A DNA stretch of 64,000 bases from the NCBI GenBank assembly GCA_963842795.1, contig CAWJHV010000040.1, positions 1 to 64,000 on the forward strand, read 5' to 3'. This DNA is from WHSW01 sp963842795. Lineage in GTDB: Bacteria; Actinomycetota; Thermoleophilia; Solirubrobacterales; 70-9. The notes beneath the pieces were generated by a model, which was not told where the DNA came from, did no database searches, and was given only the letters and a program-made list of their open reading frames with translations. Positions 54,261 through 62,266 of the stretch are shown here, piece after piece (position 1 is the stretch's first letter; every line of letters starts with the position of its first letter). A program made the position numbers and the translations under genes.

Positions 54261-55679
54261 TCAGCCCGCGAGCAGCGGCAGCATCGCCTCGAGCTTGAGC
54301 TCGGTCTCCGCGAGCTCGGCCTCGGGGTCGGAGTCGGCGACAATCCCGGCCCCGGCGAAGAGGTGGGCGGTGCGGTCGCGAAGCAGGGCCGAGCGCAGGC
54401 CGACGCAGAACTCGCCGTCCTCGGCCGCGTCCATCCACCCGATCGGGCCCGCGTACCAGCCGCGGTCGAGGCCCTCGAGCTCGGCGATCAGCCTTTGCGC
54501 TGTCGGGCCCGGCTCGCCGCCGACCGCCGGCGTCGGGTGCATGAGCGCCGCGAGCTCGACCGCCGAGAGCGGCTCGGCGAGCTGGGCGTGCACCGCGGTG
54601 GCCAGGTGCTGGATGTTGGCGACCTTGATCACGCTCGGCTCGCGCTCGGCCTCGACCCAGACCGAGCGCGGCGCGAGCGCGCGCTCGATCCGGCGGGCGA
54701 CGATCCGGTGCTCGACCCGGTTCTTGGCGCTGTGCAGGAGCTGCTCGGAAAGGAGGTCGTCGACCGCGGGGTCGGCGCTGCGGCGTGTCGAGCCGGCGAG
54801 CGCGACGGTCGCCGCGCTCGCGCCCCGGCGGCGGATCAGCAGCTCGGGGCTGGCGCCGATGAAGGCGCCCTCCGGCGAGCCGACGCAGAAGCAGAAGCAG
54901 GAGCCGAAGACCTCGCGCAGGGCGCCGAACACCGGCGCCGGATCGTGCGCGGCGGGCGCGTCGACGGCGACCTCGCGCGCGAGGACGACCTTGTCGAGCT
55001 CACCGTCGCGGATCCGACGGGTGGCCTCGGCGACGATCGCCTCGTAGCTACGCGGCGGGGTGACGCTGCGGATCGTCGTCCCGCCCCGGGGATACGGGTC
55101 GAGCAGCGGCAGTGGCTCGGTGCGCAGCGAGGCGAGCCGGCGCTCGAGCCGCGCGAGGATCGCGTCGTGATCGTCGCCGGCCGCGACGACCGCGGCGAGC
55201 GTGAGCCAGGTGCTCGAGCCGAGGCGCAGCAGGGAGAGCTCGGGGAGGACGAGCAGCGCCGGCGGGAACGACGACCAGGGTGCGGTCGAGGCCCCGTCGT
55301 CGGCGAAGGCGAATCCCCCGGTCCAGACGGGTCCGGCGCCGGCCGGCAACCCGTCCGGCTCATGCGCGATCCGGTCGCGGGTGACGGCGGCGCAGTCGGA
55401 GATCAGGTCCGTGAAGCGCCCCGGGCCGCGTGAGATCGCCTCGTGCGCGGACCCGAGCCCGGCGAGCGCGAAGCCGTCGCGGTCGGGTTGCTCCCAGGCG
55501 AACCAGCGGTCGGCGGCCAGGCGCGAGGCGAAGACGGCCGCGACCGGGTCCTCGAGGTCGGTCTCGACAGTGACGCTGACCAGAGCGCGGCGCGAGCCGA
55601 GGCCGTCGAGAAGGACCTCGAGCTCATGGAGCACCTCGTCCGTGGGGGCGCTCGAATCCGACGTGGACACCACGCACAC
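54261..55679 (-). CDS. menF: Isochorismate synthase
   Basis: MenF converts chorismate to isochorismate, the entry to menaquinone. The 472-residue protein has a variable N-terminal half and the chorismate-binding domain: IRDGELDKVVLAREVAVDAP, FIGASPELLIRRRG, ALAGSTRRSADPAVDDLLSE, SAKNRVEHRIVARRIERAL, MHPTPAVGGEPGPTAQRLI and FCVGLRSALLRDRTAHLFAG. A siderophore or salicylate role is possible for this family, but adjacent menA-E support MenF. The start could be ATG 55679 or GTG 55673. Confidence 0.93.
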   Translation of the reverse strand: MCVVSTSDSSAPTDEVLHELEVLLDGLGSRRALVSVTVETDLEDPVAAVFASRLAADRWFAWEQPDRDGFALAGLGSAHEAISRGPGRFTDLISDCAAVTRDRIAHEPDGLPAGAGPVWTGGFAFADDGASTAPWSSFPPALLVLPELSLLRLGSSTWLTLAAVVAAGDDHDAILARLERRLASLRTEPLPLLDPYPRGGTTIRSVTPPRSYEAIVAEATRRIRDGELDKVVLAREVAVDAPAAHDPAPVFGALREVFGSCFCFCVGSPEGAFIGASPELLIRRRGASAATVALAGSTRRSADPAVDDLLSEQLLHSAKNRVEHRIVARRIERALAPRSVWVEAEREPSVIKVANIQHLATAVHAQLAEPLSAVELAALMHPTPAVGGEPGPTAQRLIAELEGLDRGWYAGPIGWMDAAEDGEFCVGLRSALLRDRTAHLFAGAGIVADSDPEAELAETELKLEAMLPLLAG

Positions 55680-55700
55680 AGCGTAGGGACCACCGCGCCC

Positions 55701-57359
55701 TCAGCGCCTCGGCCCTCGTGCCCTCCAATCGTGCCGCGCGGGGGTCGCGTCCTCGTTGCCGGCGACATCGGCGGCGGCGACGGTGAACGCGTGAGCTCCA
55801 CGCGGGAGGTGCCGATAGCGCACCGGGCTGGCGCATTCTCGTGGTCGGCGCCCGTCGAGGCGACACGTGAAGCTCGAGTGGCTCTCGCTCGAGTCGAAGC
55901 TGAGCTTGATGCGATGCCCGTGGCGCCGGGCCTTCCCCGCCAGGCCGGTGTCCGGCGCCGTCGTGTCATCCGGGGGCTCCGCCGGATCCCGCGGCTCGGG
56001 GAGCCACCGGAAGACCGCGAGCGCGCCATCGGCACGGCCGTAGGCGAGTCCGTTCGGGCCGAATGCGAACTCCCGTGGCAGAACCGGCGCGGTCCGGAAG
56101 CAGTCCACCTCGATCGCCTCGAGCTCGCTCCGCACGCATCCCGTGCCGGTCGGTAGCTCCGAGGGTCCTGTGCGATCGAACCCGACCAGGGCCCGGATGC
56201 TGCCGACGTAGATCGAGCGACCATCGGGGGTGACCGAGATCGCGCGTGGGTACGTGAGGCCGCGGACGCGCGTCGAACATGGGTTGTAGAGGTAGACGTC
56301 GGGGTCGGCCGACCCGATGCAGCCGAGTGGCGTCAGGGCCCCCGTGAGGGGATCGCGGGCGAAGGAGTAGAGCTCGTCGTCGGCGAAGAAGTACGAGGTC
56401 TCCGTGTAGACAGACGTGCCGTCGGGGCTGACGACGATCCCCGTCGGATTGACGCCATAGGGCGCCGCCGGGCAGCCGACGCGACTGTCGCCGGCGAACA
56501 AGCAGGTCACCGACGCCACCCCTCCGCTGACCGGGTCCGGTCGCACCAGCACGATCGCATCGGCGCCGTGCCCGTCGCCCCGGCCGCTCGACTCGACGTA
56601 TACGGACTTGCCATCGGGGCTGATCGCGATGTCCCGCGCACCCCAGAGGCCGTTCTCGTACGTCTCGCAGTCTTCCCTCACCCCCTCGCTGGGCGGGAAG
56701 TCGTCCGGATCGGCCGAGACGCACTCCCGGAAGCTGAGATCGCCGTTGACCGGATCGACGTCAAAGAGCACCACCGCGCTGGACCCGGCCCCGTAGAGCA
56801 CCCGGCCATCAGGCGACAGGTCGAGTGCTGCGGAGCCGCGGCTTCCGGCGAACGCAGCGCATGGAGCTCCGCCGGCGCACCCTGCCGGCGTCAGGCCGCC
56901 GTCCGGGTCCCGGCGAAAATGCACGAGCCCACCCCCGCCGGCCACGTACACGTCGTGCCCGTCGGGGCTGACCGTGACGGACCTGGCCGCGTACAGGCCG
57001 GCGACCTGAACCTCGCATTCCCCGGTGCCGAAATCCGTGTCCTCGATGCAGCCTGCGGGCGTGAGCGCCCCCGTCTGCGGATCGAGGTCGAAGGTCGCGA
57101 CTGAACTGTCGTAGATCGAGGTCGTGTACAGACTCCTGTTGTCGGGGCTGATCGCGACCGCGCCGCCCGCGGCCAGGCCGTTGGCCGGGGTGCAGACGGC
57201 CTCCGCGACCGAACCGCGATCCCCGAAGCAGGACTCGAACTCCGGGACCGAGGCCACCGCCCCCGGCGCAGCGACCAGCAACCCGACGAGCGCGGCGAGC
57301 GCCGTGACCCCCCATCCCGGAAGTGGACACTCCCTCGACACCGGCGCACACCCTCTCAC
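55701..57359 (-). CDS. Secreted beta-propeller (lactonase/YncE-like) protein
   Basis: A 552-residue exported protein: signal segment VTALAALVGLLVAAPGAVAS, then repeated blades containing AISPDNRSLYTTSIYDSSVA, TVSPDGHDVYVAGG, DLSPDGRVLYGAGSS, AISPDGKSVYVESSGRG, VVSPDGTSVYTETSY and SVTPDGRSIYVGSI. This SPDG-x-x-(V/L)Y repeat is that of 7-bladed lactonase/YncE folds. The tail SFDSSESHSSFTCRLDGRRP resembles C-terminal Ig-like segments of actinobacterial surface proteins. Ligand is unknown. Many cysteines flank the blades, consistent with an extracellular site. Confidence 0.85.
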   Translation of the reverse strand: MRGCAPVSRECPLPGWGVTALAALVGLLVAAPGAVASVPEFESCFGDRGSVAEAVCTPANGLAAGGAVAISPDNRSLYTTSIYDSSVATFDLDPQTGALTPAGCIEDTDFGTGECEVQVAGLYAARSVTVSPDGHDVYVAGGGGLVHFRRDPDGGLTPAGCAGGAPCAAFAGSRGSAALDLSPDGRVLYGAGSSAVVLFDVDPVNGDLSFRECVSADPDDFPPSEGVREDCETYENGLWGARDIAISPDGKSVYVESSGRGDGHGADAIVLVRPDPVSGGVASVTCLFAGDSRVGCPAAPYGVNPTGIVVSPDGTSVYTETSYFFADDELYSFARDPLTGALTPLGCIGSADPDVYLYNPCSTRVRGLTYPRAISVTPDGRSIYVGSIRALVGFDRTGPSELPTGTGCVRSELEAIEVDCFRTAPVLPREFAFGPNGLAYGRADGALAVFRWLPEPRDPAEPPDDTTAPDTGLAGKARRHGHRIKLSFDSSESHSSFTCRLDGRRPRECASPVRYRHLPRGAHAFTVAAADVAGNEDATPARHDWRARGPRR

Positions 57360-57384
57360 CCGTAGATGAGATGGGTGTGAGAGT

Positions 57385-57404
57385 TACCTGTGTGTGTACA
57401 GGTA
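57385..57404. other. 20-bp inverted repeat between ilvN and the propeller gene
   Basis: TACCTGT-GTGTGT-ACAGGTA has perfect 7-bp arms, fifteen bases after the ilvN stop and 26 bases before the propeller start (both minus strand). It may be a weak ilvN terminator or an operator of the propeller gene. Confidence 0.4.
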
Positions 57405-57418
57405 GATCAGGGCCCGAC

Positions 57419-57973
57419 TTAGTGCTCGGGGCGCGACTTGGTGATCGCGACCTCGCCCGTGCGCGCCATCTCGATCAGCCCGTGGGGGCGGATCATGCGC
57501 TCGAAGGAGTCGATCTTCTCCTGGGCGCCGGTGACCTCGATCGTCAGCGAGCGCCGCGAGACGTCGACGATCTTGCCCTCGTAGATCTCGGCGAACTGCA
57601 TGATCTCGGCCCGGCTCTCGACCGACGCGTTGACCCGGAAGAGCGCCATCTCGCGGGCGACGGTGCCGTCGGGCTCCATGTCGCGGATCTTGATCACGTT
57701 GACGAGCTTGTGGAGCTGCTTGGTCACCTGGTCGATCGGGTGCACGGCGCCGTCGAGGGTGAGCGTGATCCGGGAGACGTCGGGGTCCTCGGTCGGGCCC
57801 ACCGCGAGCGTGTCGATGTTGAACCCGCGACGGCTGAACAGGCCGGCGATCCGCGCCAGGACGCCGGGGCGGTTCTCGACCAGCAGCGAGAGGATGTGCT
57901 TGCGCCCCGTGAGCTGGCGCGACGCCTCGAGGTCCTCGAGTCGCACCACGTCCTGCGTGCCCGGCTCGCCCAT
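57419..57973 (-). CDS. ilvN: Acetolactate synthase, regulatory small subunit
   Basis: IlvN binds valine through its ACT domain and controls IlvB. The 184-residue protein has HILSLLVENRPGVLARIAGL, FSRRGFNIDTLAVGPTEDPD, TLTLDGAVHPIDQVTKQLHK and MALFRVNASVESRAEIMQFA. ATG 57973 is preceded by GGGGAG. It follows ilvB by 58 bases and is the second gene of the pair. Confidence 0.96.
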   Translation of the reverse strand: MGEPGTQDVVRLEDLEASRQLTGRKHILSLLVENRPGVLARIAGLFSRRGFNIDTLAVGPTEDPDVSRITLTLDGAVHPIDQVTKQLHKLVNVIKIRDMEPDGTVAREMALFRVNASVESRAEIMQFAEIYEGKIVDVSRRSLTIEVTGAQEKIDSFERMIRPHGLIEMARTGEVAITKSRPEH

Positions 57974-58031
57974 CAATACTCCCCTGCCAGGGGGGCAAAC
58001 TTGCTTTCGCGCCTAGCGTCGCTCACCGGAA

Positions 58032-59711
58032 TCACCCCACCATGTCCCTCGCCGCCTGGCCGGCGGGGATCATCGGATAGCAGTTCTCGTCCTTGGTCAC
58101 GTGCACGTCGAGCAGCACCGGACCGTCGGCCTCGAGCGCCGCCCGCATCTGCTCGCGCAGGTCTGCCTTGTCGGTGCACTGCATCCCGGTCCAGCCGAAC
58201 GCCTCGGCGAGCTTCGGCCAGTCCGGGCTCGCCCCCATCTCGACCGACTGGTAGCGCTCGTCCCAGAACAGCTCCTGCCACTGGCGGACCATGCCGAAGT
58301 GTCCGTTGTTCATCAGGAAGACCTTGACCGGGATCTCGTGGTGCGCCGCGGTCGCGAACTCCTGCACGTTCATGATCAGGCTGCCGTCGCCGGCGAGGCA
58401 GACGACCGTCTCGTCGGGGCAGGCCACCTTGGCTCCGATCGCCGCCGGGAGGCCGAATCCCATCGTCCCCAGGCCGCCGGAGTTGAGCCACCGGCGGGGC
58501 TTGTTGAAGTGGTAGTACTGCGCCGCCCACATCTGGTGCTGGCCGACGTCGGAGGTGATGATCGCGTCGCCCTCGGTCGCCTCGTACATCGCCTCGACCA
58601 TGAACTGCGGCTTGATCTCGGAGTCCTTCGAGTCCTCGTAGCGCAGCGGATAGGTGGCCTGCCACTCACGGATCCGCTCCCACCACTCCGCGAGCCGCGA
58701 GGAGTCCGCATTCAGCGCCCGGTACTCGCGGTTGAGCTTCGGCAGCACGTCCTTGGCGTCGCCGACGATCGGGATGTGCGCGGGGACGTTCTTCGAGATC
58801 TCCGCCGGGTCGACGTCGATGTGGACGAACTTGGCCCGCGGTGCGAACTCCGAGAGCTTGCCGGTGATCCGGTCGTCGAAGCGCGCCCCGACGCAGACGA
58901 TCAGGTCGGCCTCGTCCATGGCGTAGTTGGCGGTTCGGGTCCCGTGCATGCCGAGCATCCCGAGCCACTGCTCATGCGGGGCCGGGAAGGCGCCGAGGCC
59001 CATCACGGTGAGCGTCACCGGCAGCTTGTCCGAGGTGGCGAACTCGCGGAACTCCTCCGACGCACCGGCGTTGATGATCCCGCCGCCACCGTAGATCACC
59101 GGCCGGCGCGAGTTGGCAAGCGCCTTGGCCGCGATCCGGATCTGCTTGATGTTGCCCTCGGTCGGCGGCTTGTAGCCGGGCAGGTTCGGCAGGCCCTCGG
59201 GAGGCGTGTAGTCGATCTCGGCACGCGAGAGGTCCTGCGGGATGTCGACGAGAACCGGGCCGGGGCGGCCGGTCGAGGCGATGTGGAAGGCCGCGTGGAT
59301 GTACTCCGGGAGCTTGCGTGGATCGGTGACCAGCATCGAGTGCTTGACCACCGGCAGGGTGATCCCGGTCATGTCGGCCTCTTGGAATCCGTCGGTGCCG
59401 ATCAGGTCGGTGCGCACCTGGCCGGTGATGAACACGGTCGGCACCGAGTCCATCATCGCGTCGGTGATCGCGGTCACAAGGTTGGTGGCGCCGGGCCCGG
59501 AGGTGGCCAGGGCCACGCCGACGCGCCCGGAGGCCTTGGCGTACCCCTCCGCCGCGTGCCCCGCGCCCTGCTCGTGGCGGGCCTGGATGTGGGTCAGGTC
59601 GGCGTCGTAGAGCGCGTCGTAGGTCGGCAGGTTGGCGCCGCCGGGGATGCCGAAGACGTGCTCGACCCCCTCGGCCTTGAGCGCCTGGAAAAGAGCGTCA
59701 GCCGCGCGCAT
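58032..59711 (-). CDS. ilvB: Acetolactate synthase, catalytic large subunit
   Basis: IlvB joins two pyruvates, or pyruvate and 2-ketobutyrate, using thiamine diphosphate. The 559-residue protein has GVEHVFGIPGGANLPTYDAL (with the glutamate region following), RHEQGAGHAAEGYAKASGRV, ATSGPGATNLVTAITDAMMD, LNSGGLGTMGFGLPAAIGAK and the ThDP motif VVCLAGDGSLIMNVQEFATA. ATG 59711 is chosen over an upstream in-frame ATG because TACACT (59726-59721) ends nine bases before it, giving a near-leaderless message. No Leu/Val/Ile leader peptide is seen upstream. ilvN follows. Confidence 0.96.
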   Translation of the reverse strand: MRAADALFQALKAEGVEHVFGIPGGANLPTYDALYDADLTHIQARHEQGAGHAAEGYAKASGRVGVALATSGPGATNLVTAITDAMMDSVPTVFITGQVRTDLIGTDGFQEADMTGITLPVVKHSMLVTDPRKLPEYIHAAFHIASTGRPGPVLVDIPQDLSRAEIDYTPPEGLPNLPGYKPPTEGNIKQIRIAAKALANSRRPVIYGGGGIINAGASEEFREFATSDKLPVTLTVMGLGAFPAPHEQWLGMLGMHGTRTANYAMDEADLIVCVGARFDDRITGKLSEFAPRAKFVHIDVDPAEISKNVPAHIPIVGDAKDVLPKLNREYRALNADSSRLAEWWERIREWQATYPLRYEDSKDSEIKPQFMVEAMYEATEGDAIITSDVGQHQMWAAQYYHFNKPRRWLNSGGLGTMGFGLPAAIGAKVACPDETVVCLAGDGSLIMNVQEFATAAHHEIPVKVFLMNNGHFGMVRQWQELFWDERYQSVEMGASPDWPKLAEAFGWTGMQCTDKADLREQMRAALEADGPVLLDVHVTKDENCYPMIPAGQAARDMVG

Positions 59712-59815
59712 GGGCGAGCGAGTGTACCGCGGGCACACGCGCGCGAACGGGCGCCGAGTGTCATCTCAACCACGCCTGAGGGGGACCAGGTGACGCTCGG
59801 CGAACGCGGCGGGGC

Positions 59816-60436
59816 TCAGGCGGCGAGCAGGAGCGCGAACAGCTGCTCGAGCCGAGCCTTGAGCCGGTCGAGGTCGCCGTCGCCCGTGATCCCGTCCGAG
59901 AGCTCGTGGACGAGGATGCCGTCAACCCCGGCGACCAGCAGCGGCGCCAGCCGCGCCGGGTCGCCGGCGCCGGCCAGGGTCAGCGACCACTCGGCGAGCG
60001 AGGTGAAGGCGCGCCGCCAATGGGCAGCGGTCGGGCGCAGGCTCGGTCGCCGCGCAGCCTCCAGGTAGACCTCGAACTGGGCCAGCAGCGAGCCGGCGGC
60101 ATCGTCGCCGCCGAAGAGCACGTCGGCGAGCGCCGCGGCGGAGTCGGCCGGCGACCGCAGCCCGACGCCCATCTCCGCCGCCCGCCGCGAGAGCCGGTCG
60201 ATCTCGTCCTCGACCAGGATCCCGAGCGCCTCGGTGACCAGCTCGTCCTTGGAGCTGAAGTAGTAGGTCGTCGCCGCCAGCGGCACGCCCGCCTCCTCGG
60301 CGACGCGGCGGTGCGTGACCGCGGCCAGCCCGCGCGAGCGCAGGATGCGGACGGTGGCGGCGAGGATCACCGCGCGGCGCTCGGCGCCCTGCGCGGCGCG
60401 GCGTGCGGACGGGGCCGGAGGCGCCGCGGAGCTCAC
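59816..60436 (-). CDS. TetR-family transcriptional regulator
   Basis: A 206-residue regulator: residues ~18-65 (RRAVILAATVRILRSRGLAA, VTHRRVAEEAGVPLAATTYY, FSSKDELVTEALGI) form the TetR DNA-binding domain, followed by a helical ligand domain (LLAQFEVYLEAARRPSLRPT). The GTG start overlaps the stop of the sulfoquinovose synthase gene by four bases (GTGA), so the two are co-translated. It probably regulates that gene or its pathway; the ligand is unknown. Confidence 0.9.
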   Translation of the reverse strand: MSSAAPPAPSARRAAQGAERRAVILAATVRILRSRGLAAVTHRRVAEEAGVPLAATTYYFSSKDELVTEALGILVEDEIDRLSRRAAEMGVGLRSPADSAAALADVLFGGDDAAGSLLAQFEVYLEAARRPSLRPTAAHWRRAFTSLAEWSLTLAGAGDPARLAPLLVAGVDGILVHELSDGITGDGDLDRLKARLEQLFALLLAA

Positions 60437-61614
60437 GCCTTCGACACCTCGGCCACCAGCTCGCCCGGCTTCCACCGGGTCCGCGGCAGGATCGCGCGCT
60501 CGATCACCCGGTCGCGGTGGCGCTCGATGATCCCGAGCAACGAGGTGACCAGCTCCTCGCCGAGCAGGTGCGGCTCGAGCCCGAGGTCGTGGAGCTTGGT
60601 GTTGGTGGCGTTGTAGTAGTGCTGCTCGGCCTCGATTCGCGGGTTCGGGAAGCGCTTCACCGCGACCTCGAGCCCGCGCTCGGACCCGGCGCGCTTGACG
60701 AGCTCGGCGAGCTCGGCGACCGAGAACTGCTCGGTGAACTGGTTGAAGACCCGGTACTCGCCGAGCTCGGCCGGGTTGTCGACCGCCAGCTCCACGCACT
60801 GGAGGGTGTCGCGGATGTTGAGGAAGCCCCGCGTCTGGCCGCCCTCGCCGTAGACGGTGAGCGGATGGCCGATCACCGCCTGGACGCAGAAGCGGTTCAG
60901 CACCGTGCCGAAGTACTCGTCGTAGTCGAACCGGGTCACGAGACGCTCGTCGGCGACCGACTCCTCGGTCTCGACCCCGTAGACGACCCCCTGGTTGAGG
61001 TCGGTCGAGCGCAGGCCCCAGATCCGGCAGGCGAAGTGGATGTTGTGCGAGTCGTGGACCTTGGAGAGGTGGTAGAGCGAGCCCGGGAGCTTCGGGAACG
61101 GGAGGGTGTCGGTGCGCCCGTTGTGGGTGATCTCGATGAACCCCTCCTCGATGTCGATGTCCGGGGTCCCGTACTCGCCCATCGTCCCGAGCTTGACCAG
61201 GTGGCAGTCGGGGACCCGGTCGCGGATCGCGAACAGGAGGTTGAGGGTGCCGATCACGTTCGTGTACTGGGTCTCGACCGCCGTCTCGCGTGACTTCATC
61301 GAGTACGGGGCCGAGGGCTGCTCGCCGTAGTGGACGATCGCCTGCGGGAGCGTCTCGGCGATCACAGCGTCGAGGAAGCTGAAGTCCTCGATCGAGCCCA
61401 CGAACGGCTTGATCTCGTTTCCGGAGACCTCGCGCCAGGCCTCGAGCCGATCCGCCAGCGAGCGGATCGGGGTCAGCGAGTCGGTCGAGAGCTGGGTGTG
61501 CCAGCGGCGGCGGGAGAAGTTGTCGACGACCGAGACGTCGTGTCCGCGAGCGGAGAAGCGCATCGCGGTCGGCCACCCCAGGTACCCGTCACCGCCCAGG
61601 ATCAGGATCCGCAT
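60433..61614 (-). CDS. sqdB: UDP-sulfoquinovose synthase-like epimerase
   Basis: SqdB/SQD1 makes UDP-sulfoquinovose from UDP-glucose and sulfite, the head group of sulfolipid. The 393-residue extended SDR has MRILILGGDGYLGWPTAMRF, whose GGDGYLGWPTA is diagnostic of SQD1, then VVDNFSRR, EQPSAPYSMKSRETAVETQY, LVKLGTMGEYGTPDIDIEEG, the catalytic YHLSK near residue 182, and NQGVVYGVETEES. ATG 61614 gives this start. No sulfolipid glycosyltransferase adjoins; a TetR gene overlaps its stop. Sulfoquinovose could serve lipid or surface-glycan synthesis. Confidence 0.88.
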   Translation of the reverse strand: MRILILGGDGYLGWPTAMRFSARGHDVSVVDNFSRRRWHTQLSTDSLTPIRSLADRLEAWREVSGNEIKPFVGSIEDFSFLDAVIAETLPQAIVHYGEQPSAPYSMKSRETAVETQYTNVIGTLNLLFAIRDRVPDCHLVKLGTMGEYGTPDIDIEEGFIEITHNGRTDTLPFPKLPGSLYHLSKVHDSHNIHFACRIWGLRSTDLNQGVVYGVETEESVADERLVTRFDYDEYFGTVLNRFCVQAVIGHPLTVYGEGGQTRGFLNIRDTLQCVELAVDNPAELGEYRVFNQFTEQFSVAELAELVKRAGSERGLEVAVKRFPNPRIEAEQHYYNATNTKLHDLGLEPHLLGEELVTSLLGIIERHRDRVIERAILPRTRWKPGELVAEVSKA

Positions 61615-61681
61615 AGCGCGCGAGGGTAGCGACACCGACGAGGATCGGCCGCGCCGGGCGGATCGCGGTTAGGATCGGCCC

Positions 61682-62245
61682 ATGGAGGCGGCTGCACGAC
61701 CGTCGGTCTCCGGTGGCTGGCTCGTCGGTCCGGCCCTGCTCGGGGCCGCCGTCGCTGTGGCGCTCGGCGTCTATGGGAACGTCCACGACCCGACCGGCTC
61801 ATCGATCCTCGGCGACGGGCTCTTCTTCAGCGGGACGCTGAACATGAAGGCGTGGCTGGCTACCGCGGTGCTCGTGCTCGCGTGCGTCCAGGTGCTCACG
61901 GCGTCGTGGATGTACGGAAAGCTCGGCTCCGCCACCCCGCCCGGGTGGGTGCCGACCGTGCACAAGGCCTCGGGCACGCTGGCCTTCCTGATCTCGCTCC
62001 CCGTCGTCTATCACTGCCTCTGGGCGCTCGGGTTCCAGGACACGACCACCAGGGTGCTGGTCCACTCGCTCGCCGGCTGCTTCTTCTACGGCGCCTTCGT
62101 CGCCAAGATGCTCTGGCTGCGGGCGCCGGCCCTCCCGGGGGTCCTGCTGCCCGTGGTCGGTGGCTCCGTGTTCACGGCGCTGGTGGTGATCTGGCTCACC
62201 AGCTCGCTCTGGTTCTTCGACAACATCGGTTTCCCCGAGTTCTAG
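61682..62245 (+). CDS. DUF6529-like membrane protein
   Basis: A 187-residue protein with five predicted membrane spans: WLVGPALLGAAVAVALGVYG, MKAWLATAVLVLACVQVLTA, SGTLAFLISLPVVYHCLWAL, VLVHSLAGCFFYGAFVAKML and VFTALVVIWLTSSLWFF. Histidines lie in spans three and four (VHKASGTLAF, VVYHCLW, LVHSLAG), an arrangement like the haem-binding pairs of small b-type cytochromes. That is only an inference. The family name DUF6529 is from memory. It is divergent from sqdB with 67 bases between them. Confidence 0.72.
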   Translation: MEAAARPSVSGGWLVGPALLGAAVAVALGVYGNVHDPTGSSILGDGLFFSGTLNMKAWLATAVLVLACVQVLTASWMYGKLGSATPPGWVPTVHKASGTLAFLISLPVVYHCLWALGFQDTTTRVLVHSLAGCFFYGAFVAKMLWLRAPALPGVLLPVVGGSVFTALVVIWLTSSLWFFDNIGFPEF

Positions 62246-62266
62246 CGCCGTTGCGCCGGCGGCCCG

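Noticed and set aside
59780..59815. A further copy of the dispersed repeat next to the TetR stop
   Set aside because: Only about 12 bases (GAGCCCCGCCGC) match before similarity ends, which is expected by chance in such GC-rich DNA.
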